Assembly (NCBI GenBank): GCA_046330315.1
Contig: JAXLSZ010000011.1
Location: 62,001 to 126,000, forward strand
Direction of reading: 5' to 3'
Length of the DNA: 64,000 nucleotides
Source: JAXLSZ01 sp046330315
Lineage (GTDB): Bacteria > Actinomycetota > Thermoleophilia > Solirubrobacterales > 70-9
Program-made: the position numbers and the translations under genes
The notes under the pieces: model-generated
Databases searched by the model: none
What the model was told of the DNA's origin: nothing
The model's input: only the letters and a program-made list of their open reading frames with translations
Shown here: positions 17,168-24,174 of the stretch, one piece after another
Position numbering within the stretch: the first letter of the stretch is position 1
How the letters are laid out: each line of letters begins with the position of its first letter

Positions 17168-17252
17168 CCCGGCTGCCCGCCGACCGAGCCCCCCGGCCGG
17201 CGGTTCCCCACGGGCCCCTGTAACGCGGGCGGCCCCCGCGTGACTGTCGGCC

Positions 17253-18527
17253 ATGCCCGAGGTCCACTTCACGAACCTGCTGATCGTCGCGGCGGTCGGG
17301 TTCAGTGCTCCCCTCCTCCTCGGCCTGGCCCCGGCGCTCCGGATACCCGCCGTCGTCCTCGAGATCGTCGCCGGCATCGCGATCGGGCCCTCGGGGCTCG
17401 GCTGGGTCGAGGTGGATGTGCCGGTGGACGTGATCGCGGTCATCGGCCTCGCCTTCCTGCTCTTCCTTGCCGGGCTGGAGATCGACCTGACCCGGCTGCG
17501 GGGCAGGACCCTGCGCGTCACCTCCCTCGGTTTCCTGCTGTCCCTTGCCATCGGGCTCGGGGCCGGCCTGGCGCTGAGCGCCGCGGGGTTCGTCAAATCG
17601 CCACTCCTGATCGGCATCATCCTCACCTCGACCTCTCTGGGGGTGATCGTCCCGGTGCTGAAGGATTCCGGCGAGATCGGCTCGGATTTCGGCCAGCTGG
17701 TGATCGCCGCGGCCTCGATCGCCGACTTCGGCTCGATCATCCTGCTGACCCTGTTCTTCTCCGGCGACCCTTCGACCGGGACCTCGACCAAGCTGATCCT
17801 CCTGGGGGGGTTCGCCGCGGTGATCGCCGCGCTGGGGTTCGCCCTCTCCCGGGCCGAGCGCTCCATGACCTTGTCGGGACTGCTGCTGCGCCTCCAGGAC
17901 ACCACGGCCCAGATCAGGGTCAGGGGGGCCTTCGTCCTGCTGCTCGGATTCGCGGCGCTGGCCGAGCAGCTTGGCCTCGAGACGATCCTCGGCGCCTTCG
18001 CCGCCGGCGCGCTTCTCTCGCTGATCGACCGCGACGAGCAGATGACGCATCCGGAGTTCCGCCTCAAGCTCGAGGCGGTCGGGTTCGGCGTGTTCATACC
18101 CGTGTTCTTCGTCGCCAGCGGCGTCAAGTTCGACCTCGGCGCCCTCTTCTCCAGCGCCTCCACGGTGGCGCGGGTGCCCCTCTTCCTGCTCGCCCTGGTG
18201 GCCGCGCGCGGGATCCCGGCACTCCTCTACCGCGGGGTGCTGGGTAGCCGCAAGACGCTGGTCGCCGGACTGCTTCAGGCCACCTCGCTGCCGTTCATCG
18301 TCGCCGCCACCGCGATCGGTCAGGAACTGGGCCTGATCACCGAGGCCTCCTCTGCGGCCCTGATCGCCGCCGGCCTGCTCTCCGTGGTGGCCTTCCCGCT
18401 GCTCGGGTTGACGCTGCTTCGGGGCGGCCGGCGGCCCCGTGAGGAGGGCGGGGCCGCGAGGATGGAGCCCAGCCCCGCCATGCCCGTCCTCAGCGCCGAG
18501 GACCGGGCGCTTTGCACCGGCAGCTGA
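17253..18527 (+). CDS. CPA2-type cation:proton antiporter
   Basis: A 424-residue integral membrane protein with about 12 hydrophobic helices and the two-Asp pattern of the monovalent cation:proton antiporter-2 (Kef/NapA) family: LLFLAGLEIDLTRL in the first third and IADFGSIILL in the middle. It has no C-terminal NAD-binding RCK (TrkA) domain; the C-terminus is a 35-residue polar tail. It exchanges Na+ or K+ for protons across the cell membrane. The preceding sigma/anti-sigma pair may control it, and a TGTAAC sequence lies 29 nt before its ATG. Confidence 0.87.
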   Translation: MPEVHFTNLLIVAAVGFSAPLLLGLAPALRIPAVVLEIVAGIAIGPSGLGWVEVDVPVDVIAVIGLAFLLFLAGLEIDLTRLRGRTLRVTSLGFLLSLAIGLGAGLALSAAGFVKSPLLIGIILTSTSLGVIVPVLKDSGEIGSDFGQLVIAAASIADFGSIILLTLFFSGDPSTGTSTKLILLGGFAAVIAALGFALSRAERSMTLSGLLLRLQDTTAQIRVRGAFVLLLGFAALAEQLGLETILGAFAAGALLSLIDRDEQMTHPEFRLKLEAVGFGVFIPVFFVASGVKFDLGALFSSASTVARVPLFLLALVAARGIPALLYRGVLGSRKTLVAGLLQATSLPFIVAATAIGQELGLITEASSAALIAAGLLSVVAFPLLGLTLLRGGRRPREEGGAARMEPSPAMPVLSAEDRALCTGS

Positions 18528-18556
18528 GCTGTCCCTGAGTACCCTTTGCGGCTGTC

Positions 18557-19318
18557 GTGCTCCTCGCAGTCGCAAGCTCCGACCCCGCTGCCGGTGTGGG
18601 GGTTCTCGCCGCCCTGGGAGCGGGGATAGTCTCCTTCCTCTCCCCCTGCGTGCTGCCGCTGGTCCCCGGCTACCTCTCTGCGGTTACCGGCGTCTCGACG
18701 GCCGAGCTCGACAGCGCGGACTGGCGCCGGGTGCTGGCCCCCAGCCTGCTGTTCGTCTCCAGCTTCTCGGCCATCTTCATCGCCTTCGGGCTGACGGCGA
18801 CCGCGCTGGGCTCGACCCTCCAGGACAACAGGCTGCTGCTGGAGAAGGTCAGCGGCGCCCTGATCATTGCCATGGGGGTGTTCTTCGTGGCGGCGGCCTT
18901 CGTTCCCGCCCTGAACCGGGAGTGGCACGTGGACGCGCTGATGGCGCGTGCCGGGAAGGGCGGGCCGATCGTGGCCGGCGCGGCCTTCGCGATCGCCTGG
19001 TCGCCGTGCATCGGGCCGACGCTGGGCGCCATCCTCTCGGCCGCGGCGCTCTCCGGCTCGGCGGCCCGCGGAGCCTTCCTGCTCGCCGTCTACTCGGCCG
19101 GGCTCGCGATCCCCTTCATCCTCACGGCCCTGGCCTTCTCGCGGATGACCACGGCCTTCGGGGCGGTAAAGCGCCACTACGGGGTGATCATCGGCGTTGG
19201 GGGCGCGATACTCATCGCCACCGGGATCCTGATCGTCAGCGGCGAGTTTTTCCGCCTCAACATCGAGGCGCAGAACTGGCTGAGCGGGCTCGGGCTCGAC
19301 TTCTGGAACCAGGTCTAG
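18557..19318 (+). CDS. CcdA-type thiol-disulfide transmembrane protein
   Basis: A 253-residue six-helix membrane protein of the DsbD/CcdA family. The two redox-active cysteines are Cys31 (SFLSPCVLPLVPGYLS) and Cys151 (AWSPCIGPTLG), each in the inverted-repeat SPC motif typical of the family. It moves electrons from cytosolic thioredoxin to the outer face, for cytochrome c maturation or disulfide repair. GTG start at 18557. No cytochrome biogenesis genes are next to it, so general thiol homeostasis is as likely as cytochrome assembly. Confidence 0.9.
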   Translation: MLLAVASSDPAAGVGVLAALGAGIVSFLSPCVLPLVPGYLSAVTGVSTAELDSADWRRVLAPSLLFVSSFSAIFIAFGLTATALGSTLQDNRLLLEKVSGALIIAMGVFFVAAAFVPALNREWHVDALMARAGKGGPIVAGAAFAIAWSPCIGPTLGAILSAAALSGSAARGAFLLAVYSAGLAIPFILTALAFSRMTTAFGAVKRHYGVIIGVGGAILIATGILIVSGEFFRLNIEAQNWLSGLGLDFWNQV

Positions 19319-19350
19319 ATTCTGCAGCCGGGTCAACCGGATCGCAGCAT

Positions 19351-19445
19351 GCGGACCTCCGCTGCCACGGGCGGGATCGGGAGCGTGCGGAGTCCCGCTG
19401 CCACGGGCGAGATCGGGAGTGTGCGGAGTTTCGCTGCCCTGGGCA
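19351..19445. repeat. 36-bp imperfect tandem repeat, 2.6 copies
   Basis: Units start at 19351, 19387 and 19423 and share TCCGCTGCCACGGGCG or close variants. The third copy is partial. A further 13-bp direct repeat (AGTCCACACGGCT) follows at 19451-19476. It fills most of the gap between two convergent genes and has no unique spacers. Confidence 0.8.
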
Positions 19446-19503
19446 CAAGAAGTCCACACGGCTAGTCCACACGGCTCGGGTCCGGGGCCCCGGCCGTCGT
19501 GTC

Positions 19504-19794
19504 CTAGACCACTTTCGGCGGAGTCGCCGGGGTTGCGGTCTCCAGCTCCTCCCCCACCGCCTCGAGCTCCTCGAGCCCCTCGCCGCGGAGCTCGCGCGAG
19601 CAGACGATTCGGAAGCGGCCGGTGCCGATCTCCGGGTCGCCGACGATCGGCAGGCCGCGAATCTCCTCCCAGCCGAGCCGGTCCGCTTCGAAGGGGTTCA
19701 TCCGCACCTCCGCCGCCGGGTAGGGGCAGTTCGAGTTGTGCTGGTCTATCGCCTTCGAGATCGCCTCGAGGTTCTTGGCCTCCGGGCTCGCCAC
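19504..19794 (-). CDS. Small hypothetical protein
   Basis: A 96-residue cytosolic protein, not recognised as a named family. It has an N-terminal helix (EAKNLEAISKAIDQ), then NCPYPAAEVRMNPFEADRLGW, then a strand pair with a single Cys (FRIVCSREL). The conserved-looking Cys/Pro/Phe/Glu/Trp content and compact length suggest a genuine gene. It ends beside the tandem repeat and starts 33 nt from the divergent 2TM gene. No function can be assigned. Confidence 0.68.
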   Translation of the reverse strand: MASPEAKNLEAISKAIDQHNSNCPYPAAEVRMNPFEADRLGWEEIRGLPIVGDPEIGTGRFRIVCSRELRGEGLEELEAVGEELETATPATPPKVV

Positions 19795-19827
19795 ATCGCA
19801 AGTCTACGTTCCTGATAGAAACGTCGC

Positions 19828-20112
19828 ATGGATCCAGATGTCGCCCCCACCGGGGAGCAGGAGCTCAGAGAACAGGCGATCGAGCGCCTCAAGAAGAAGC
19901 GGGACTTCCGGGTGCACGTCCTCATGTACCTGCTGGTCAACGCCTTCCTGATCGCCATCTGGGCGGTCAGCGGGGCCGGCTTCTTCTGGCCGATGTTCGT
20001 GCTCGGCGGCTGGGGGATCGGGCTGGTGGCGAATGCCTGGGACGTCTACGGGCGAAAGCCGATCAGCGAGACCGAGATCCAGCGCGAGACCGAGCGACTG
20101 CGCGGCCCCTAG
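19828..20112 (+). CDS. 2TM-domain membrane protein
   Basis: A 94-residue protein matching the 2TM domain family (PF13239 type): an amphipathic basic N-terminus ending KKRDFRVH, two transmembrane helices (YLLVNAFLIAIWAVSG and a FFWPMFVLGGWGIGL stretch), and a C-terminal acidic helix (SETEIQRETERL). This domain often occurs alone or joined to histidine kinases in actinobacteria. Role unknown; inner-membrane location is clear. It is 37 nt upstream of dinB. Confidence 0.85.
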   Translation: MDPDVAPTGEQELREQAIERLKKKRDFRVHVLMYLLVNAFLIAIWAVSGAGFFWPMFVLGGWGIGLVANAWDVYGRKPISETEIQRETERLRGP

Positions 20113-20149
20113 CCAACTGCCCCGCCGCCCCCTCCCCTAGGTTTGGGCC

Positions 20150-21214
20150 GTGGCCGGGAACCGCTGCATCGCACACCTGGACATGGACGCCTTCTACGCT
20201 TCGGTGGAGCTTCGGCGCCGGCCCGAGCTGAGGGGAAAGCCGGTGGTGGTCTGCGGTTCCGGGCCCAGGGCGGTGGTGACCACGGCCAGCTACGAGGCGC
20301 GCCGCTTGGCCGGGATCCAGTCGGCGATGCCCGCCGCGACGGCCCGCCGGCGCCTGCCCGACGCGATCTTCATCGCTCCCGACTTCGAGGCCTACAGGTC
20401 CGTCTCGCGGGAGGTGATGGCGATCGTCAGGGACGCCGCTGAGACGGTCGAGGTGGTCGGCCTCGACGAGGCCTACCTCGACCTCAGCGGCCTCTCCTAC
20501 CCAAAGGCGACGATGCGGCGCATCGCCACCTGGATCCGGGAGGCCACCGGACTGAGTTGCTCGGTCGGGATCGGCGAGAGCAAGCTGCTGGCCAAGGTCG
20601 CCAGCGAGCTGGCCAAGCCGGCGGGACTGGTCCGCCTGGGGCGCGAGGAAGCGATCGATCGCTTTGCGGGCTCCTCGCCGGGGATGATCCCGGGGATCGG
20701 GCCCAAGACGGTGCGGCGCCTGGAGTCGCTGGGAGTGCGGACGCTCGCCGATCTCCGCGAGAGTGACCTATCCCGGCTCCAGGCCACCTTTGGAGAGCGC
20801 ACCGGTCACTGGCTCCACAGCCGCTCGCGCTTCCAGGATGCCGCGGAGGTCGAGCCGGTGCGAGAGGCCAAGTCGCAGTCCACCGAGACGACGTTCGACA
20901 CCGACGTCGCCAGCCTCGATCGGATGGAGCGAGCCGTGCTGACGCTGAGCCGCGACCTCTGCGCGCGGCTCCGTGCCCGCAGCCTCTCCGGGCGGTCGGT
21001 GGCGATCAAGGTCAGGCTCGACGACTGGACGACCGTGACCCGCGCCAGGACCCTGGAGGACCCGACCGACGACCCGGCCACCGTGGGCCGGGTCGCCGTC
21101 GAGCTGTTGCGCGAGTACTCCCCCCCGCGGCCCGTGCGGCTGCTCGGGGTCAGGGTCGCGGGCTTCGGGCGCGACCCCGCCGGCGATGGCGGCGACCAGC
21201 TCCGCCTCGTCTGA
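20150..21214 (+). CDS. dinB: DNA polymerase IV (Y-family translesion polymerase)
   Basis: A 354-residue Y-family polymerase that copies past DNA lesions. Metal ligands are in place: Asp11 (HLDMDAFYASVE) and the Asp106-Glu107 pair (GLDEAYLDLSG). The helix-hairpin-helix thumb (IPGIGPKTVRRLESLGV) and little-finger domain follow. The C-terminal QLRLV resembles the beta-clamp binding pentapeptide, allowing access to the replisome. GTG 20150 gives the normal N-terminus. Followed directly by a 39-bp tandem repeat that begins 14 nt after the stop. Confidence 0.93.
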   Translation: MAGNRCIAHLDMDAFYASVELRRRPELRGKPVVVCGSGPRAVVTTASYEARRLAGIQSAMPAATARRRLPDAIFIAPDFEAYRSVSREVMAIVRDAAETVEVVGLDEAYLDLSGLSYPKATMRRIATWIREATGLSCSVGIGESKLLAKVASELAKPAGLVRLGREEAIDRFAGSSPGMIPGIGPKTVRRLESLGVRTLADLRESDLSRLQATFGERTGHWLHSRSRFQDAAEVEPVREAKSQSTETTFDTDVASLDRMERAVLTLSRDLCARLRARSLSGRSVAIKVRLDDWTTVTRARTLEDPTDDPATVGRVAVELLREYSPPRPVRLLGVRVAGFGRDPAGDGGDQLRLV

Positions 21215-21227
21215 CACCCTGCGTCTC

Positions 21228-21380
21228 CCGCCCCCGGACGCGGAGCGGGAAGTGCCCGCAGCCTCGCCGCCTCCGGACGCGGAGCGGGAAGTGCCCGCAG
21301 CCTCGCCGCCCCCGGACGCGGAGCGGGAAGTGCCCGCAGCCTCGCCGCCCCCGGACGCGGAGCGGAGGAGGCGGCGAGCC
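21228..21380. repeat. 39-bp tandem repeat, 3.6 copies, shared with the array at 63.35 kb
   Basis: Units at 21228-21266, 21267-21305 and 21306-21344 carry GGACGCGGAGCGGGAAGTGC; a fourth begins at 21345 and diverges after the first 20 nt. The core of the fourth copy is repeated inverted in a 39-bp array inside the polysaccharide deacetylase gene. It lies between the convergent dinB and RlpA-like genes. Confidence 0.9.
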
Positions 21381-21381
21381 T

Positions 21382-22293
21382 TCATCGACTCGCCAGCACC
21401 ACCCCCAGCCCCGGGAACCCGAGGCGCTGCTTGGTCGCCGTGGTGAGGTCGTAGTCGCGACCGGCGACGTAGGGGCCGCGGTCGATCACCGGGACCGTCA
21501 CCTGGCGTCCGTGGTAGCGCAGCGTCACCCGCGTCCCGCAGGGCAGGGTCTTGTGCGCCACGCCCATCGTGGAGGGCAGGAGCGTTCCGCCGCAGGCGAC
21601 CCCGTTCCCGTACAGCCCCGGCCCGTAGTAGGAGGCCATCGCGTACCGGAAGACCGTGACCCGGCGCGAGAGGCTGGCGCTCCCCGCGGCCAGGCCGTTG
21701 CGGCCGACGTAGGCGCGCAGGCGGTAGGTGCCGGTGTGGCCGGGCCGCCAGCCCAGGCGGAAGACGCCGCGGGCGCTCGTGGCGTCCCGGGTGACCTCAC
21801 CGTGCGGGCCGCGGATCACGACCTTCACCGGACGCCGTCCGCCCGGCCGCACCCGGCCGCGCAGGCGGATCGGGTTGCCGGCGATCACGTGATGACGGGC
21901 GACATGAAAGGAGGTGCGGGAGCGCACGCGGATCCGCTGCGGAGCCGACGACCGCCCGGTCGAGGGGACGGCTCTCAGAGAGCCGCTCACCCTGGCGGTC
22001 GCCCGGGTTCGGTAGGAGCCCCCCCGGTCGGTGTGCACGGTGCGCAGCAGGGTCCAGCCCGCTCCCCCCGAGCGGCGGAACTTGATCCTGACCAGCAGCC
22101 CGCGATCGGTCGGGACGTGCCCGCCGAGCCGGAAGCGTTCCCCGAAGGCGAGCGTGCGCCCGGCCGCGGAGATTCTCGCCGCCTTGTTCGTATCGGAGGC
22201 CGCGAGGGCCACCTGCGTTGTTGTCGCGGCCGCGGCGGCCAGGAGCACTGCGCCGGCCGCGGCACGCCTGTGCCAGCGACGGTTGCGTCGCAT
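21382..22293 (-). CDS. Secreted RlpA-like double-psi beta-barrel wall protein
   Basis: A 303-residue exported protein. Residues 1-32 form a signal peptide (RRNRRWHRR, hydrophobic run, ALA). Residues 35-215 look like two beta-sandwich repeats. The C-terminal 85 residues are a RlpA-like double-psi barrel (ASYYGPGLYGNG, CGTRVTLRY, VIDRGPYVAGRDYDLT), keeping the catalytic Asp and the two Cys seen in cell-wall lytic transglycosylases of this kind. Probably hydrolyses or remodels peptidoglycan. A c-di-AMP riboswitch fills its leader, the usual arrangement for actinobacterial wall hydrolases. Confidence 0.88.
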   Translation of the reverse strand: MRRNRRWHRRAAAGAVLLAAAAATTTQVALAASDTNKAARISAAGRTLAFGERFRLGGHVPTDRGLLVRIKFRRSGGAGWTLLRTVHTDRGGSYRTRATARVSGSLRAVPSTGRSSAPQRIRVRSRTSFHVARHHVIAGNPIRLRGRVRPGGRRPVKVVIRGPHGEVTRDATSARGVFRLGWRPGHTGTYRLRAYVGRNGLAAGSASLSRRVTVFRYAMASYYGPGLYGNGVACGGTLLPSTMGVAHKTLPCGTRVTLRYHGRQVTVPVIDRGPYVAGRDYDLTTATKQRLGFPGLGVVLASR

Positions 22294-22315
22294 CTTCGAT
22301 CACTCTCTTTCTCAG

Positions 22316-22472
22316 CTGCCTGCGGGGTTAGCTGACGGGCTCGCGAGCGCCGGCGTGCGCCGGCCTTCCCGCTAAGGGCGGATCACCGCCCTATTCGCCC
22401 CTGCCGCCCGGCGCCAGCCGGGCGGCGGTTGGTTCCCCCGCTCGTCCCGCGCCTGGCGGGACGACTCGGCAG
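22316..22472 (-). promoter_or_regulatory. c-di-AMP riboswitch (ydaO-yuaA class)
   Basis: Reading the minus strand, the conserved blocks of the ydaO-yuaA aptamer are all present in order: P1 strand CTGCC (22472-22468), a GC hairpin, CGGGGGAACC (22440-22431), a second hairpin, GGGCGAATAGGG, and the 3' block CCGTCAGCTAACCCCGCAGG (22338-22319), closed by GGCAG (22320-22316). The aptamer ends 22 nt before the RlpA-like ATG, so P1 lies next to the ribosome binding site and control may be translational. c-di-AMP normally turns such genes off. Switch-controlled wall hydrolases are a known actinobacterial arrangement. Confidence 0.93.
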
Positions 22473-22528
22473 ATCGGTTCCATGCCTATGTGGAGACCGA
22501 ACACCGTAGGAGGGGGTCCGCGGCGCTT

Positions 22529-22546
22529 GTGTGAGCGCCCTCACAC
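22529..22546. promoter_or_regulatory. CRP/GlxR-type palindrome
   Basis: GTGTGAGCGCCCTCACAC is a perfect palindrome that matches the CRP-family consensus TGTGA-N6-TCACA. It sits between the divergent riboswitch-controlled RlpA-like gene and the DGAT gene. If the riboswitch RNA starts just before 22472, the site is centred about 60 nt upstream, the usual distance for class I activation by cAMP-CRP. It may regulate either gene. Confidence 0.65.
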
Positions 22547-22637
22547 TCCCGCCTTGCTGCATGATCGCTTTCAAACGGCTTTGCAGAGCGGAATCGGCGG
22601 CGTGGCCACGCACGAGTGCGCTTGTGCGAAGATCTCC

Positions 22638-24104
22638 GTGGTGGGTGAGGATCGCCTCAGCGGACTGGACGCGTCGTTCCTTCACATGGAGCGCGACGGC
22701 GCCCACATGCACGTCGCTTCGACGATCATCCTGGAGGGGCCCGCCCCCCACCACGAGGAGCTCCGCGAGCACATCGCATCGCGACTTCACCTGGTGCCGC
22801 GGTTCCGCCAGAAGCTGCGCTTCGTCCCCTTCGCCCAGGGCCGTCCGGTCTGGGTGGACGACCCGCACCTCAACCTCGAGTACCACATCCGCCAGACCGC
22901 CCTGCCGCCGCCGGGCTCCGAGGAGCAACTCCGCACGCTCGCGGCGCGGATCTTCTCGCAGCAGCTCGACCGCTCCAAGCCGCTCTGGGAGATGTGGCTT
23001 GCCGAGGGGTTGGAGGGCGGCCGCTTCGCCCTGATCACGAAGAGCCACCACGCCCTCGTGGACGGGGTCTCGGGCGTCGACATCACCAACGTCCTCTTCG
23101 ACCTTGCCCCCGAGCCCGAGGCGCCGGTGGATCCCGGATCCAGGTGGCTGCCGCGGCCCGAGCCGACCGACGCCAAGCTGCTCGGCGAGGCCCTGCTGGA
23201 GCGCGCCACCAGCCCCGCGGAGATCGTCAGGGGCGTCCGCGCGACGCTGCGGGGGCCGCGCCAGGTCGCCACGCAGGTGCTGGGTGCTCTGAGCGCGGCG
23301 AGCAAGATGATCGGGGCGGGCATGTCGGCCCCCCACACCCCCTTCAACGTGGAGATCGGCCCGCACCGCCGGCTCGCCTTCGTGCGAAGCGATCTGGACG
23401 AGTTGAAGCGGATCAAGAACGAGCACGGAGGCACCGTCAACGACGTCGTGCTCTCGGCGGTCACCGGGGCGCTGGGCAACTACCTCAGGGCCCGGGGCCA
23501 CGACACCGGCGAGCTGGAGATGCGCGCCATGGTCCCGGTCAGCGTCAGGGCGGAGCACGAGCACGGCGCGCTCGGCAACCGGGTGGCGGCGATGATGGCG
23601 CCGCTTCCGGTCTGGTGCGAGGACCCGGTCGAGCGCCTGCGCCTCCTCACCGCGACGATGGGTGACCTGAAGTCCTCCGGCCAGGCGGTCGGCGCTCAGA
23701 TCCTCACCCAGATGACCGACTTCGCGCCGCCGACGATCGCGGCCCAGGCCGCGCGACTCACCCCCCAGCAGCGCTTCTTCAACCTGGTGGTGACCAACGT
23801 CCCCGGCCCCCAGATGCCGCTCTACCTCCTGGGGCGCGAGATGGAGGCGATCTTCCCGATGGTCCCGCTGGCCCAGCGCCAGGCGCTCTGCGTGGGGATC
23901 ATGTCCTACAACGGCCAGGTCAACTTCGGGCTGATCGGCGACTACGACGCGATGGCCGACCTCGACAGCTTCGCGATCGAGCTCGCGGCCGCGGTCGAGG
24001 AGATCTCCACGGCCACACCCAGGCGCGGGCGGAGGCCGGGACGGAGGGATCGCAAGCCGCAGCCTCCGCTCGCTGAACCGGGAAGACAGCCAGGGGTGGT
24101 CTAA
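22638..24104 (+). CDS. WS/DGAT-type wax ester / diacylglycerol acyltransferase
   Basis: A 488-residue bifunctional acyltransferase that makes triacylglycerol or wax esters from acyl-CoA. The family active site HHALVDG is at 137-143 and the N-terminus LSGLDASFLHME is typical; the C-terminal half contains the structural NVPGP motif (VVTNVPGPQMPLYL). Start is GTG 22638 or the adjacent GTG 22641; a longer frame upstream runs through the promoter region and is rejected. Expected to be cytosolic, associated with lipid-body surfaces. Common in actinobacteria storing lipid. It stands alone, divergent from the RlpA-like gene. Confidence 0.88.
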   Translation: MVGEDRLSGLDASFLHMERDGAHMHVASTIILEGPAPHHEELREHIASRLHLVPRFRQKLRFVPFAQGRPVWVDDPHLNLEYHIRQTALPPPGSEEQLRTLAARIFSQQLDRSKPLWEMWLAEGLEGGRFALITKSHHALVDGVSGVDITNVLFDLAPEPEAPVDPGSRWLPRPEPTDAKLLGEALLERATSPAEIVRGVRATLRGPRQVATQVLGALSAASKMIGAGMSAPHTPFNVEIGPHRRLAFVRSDLDELKRIKNEHGGTVNDVVLSAVTGALGNYLRARGHDTGELEMRAMVPVSVRAEHEHGALGNRVAAMMAPLPVWCEDPVERLRLLTATMGDLKSSGQAVGAQILTQMTDFAPPTIAAQAARLTPQQRFFNLVVTNVPGPQMPLYLLGREMEAIFPMVPLAQRQALCVGIMSYNGQVNFGLIGDYDAMADLDSFAIELAAAVEEISTATPRRGRRPGRRDRKPQPPLAEPGRQPGVV

Positions 24105-24174
24105 CCCTTCAGCGGCCGCCGAGGGCCTTCCGGCCCACCCGGAGTTCCCGCGGCCCGCCGAAGACCCCGCGGCC

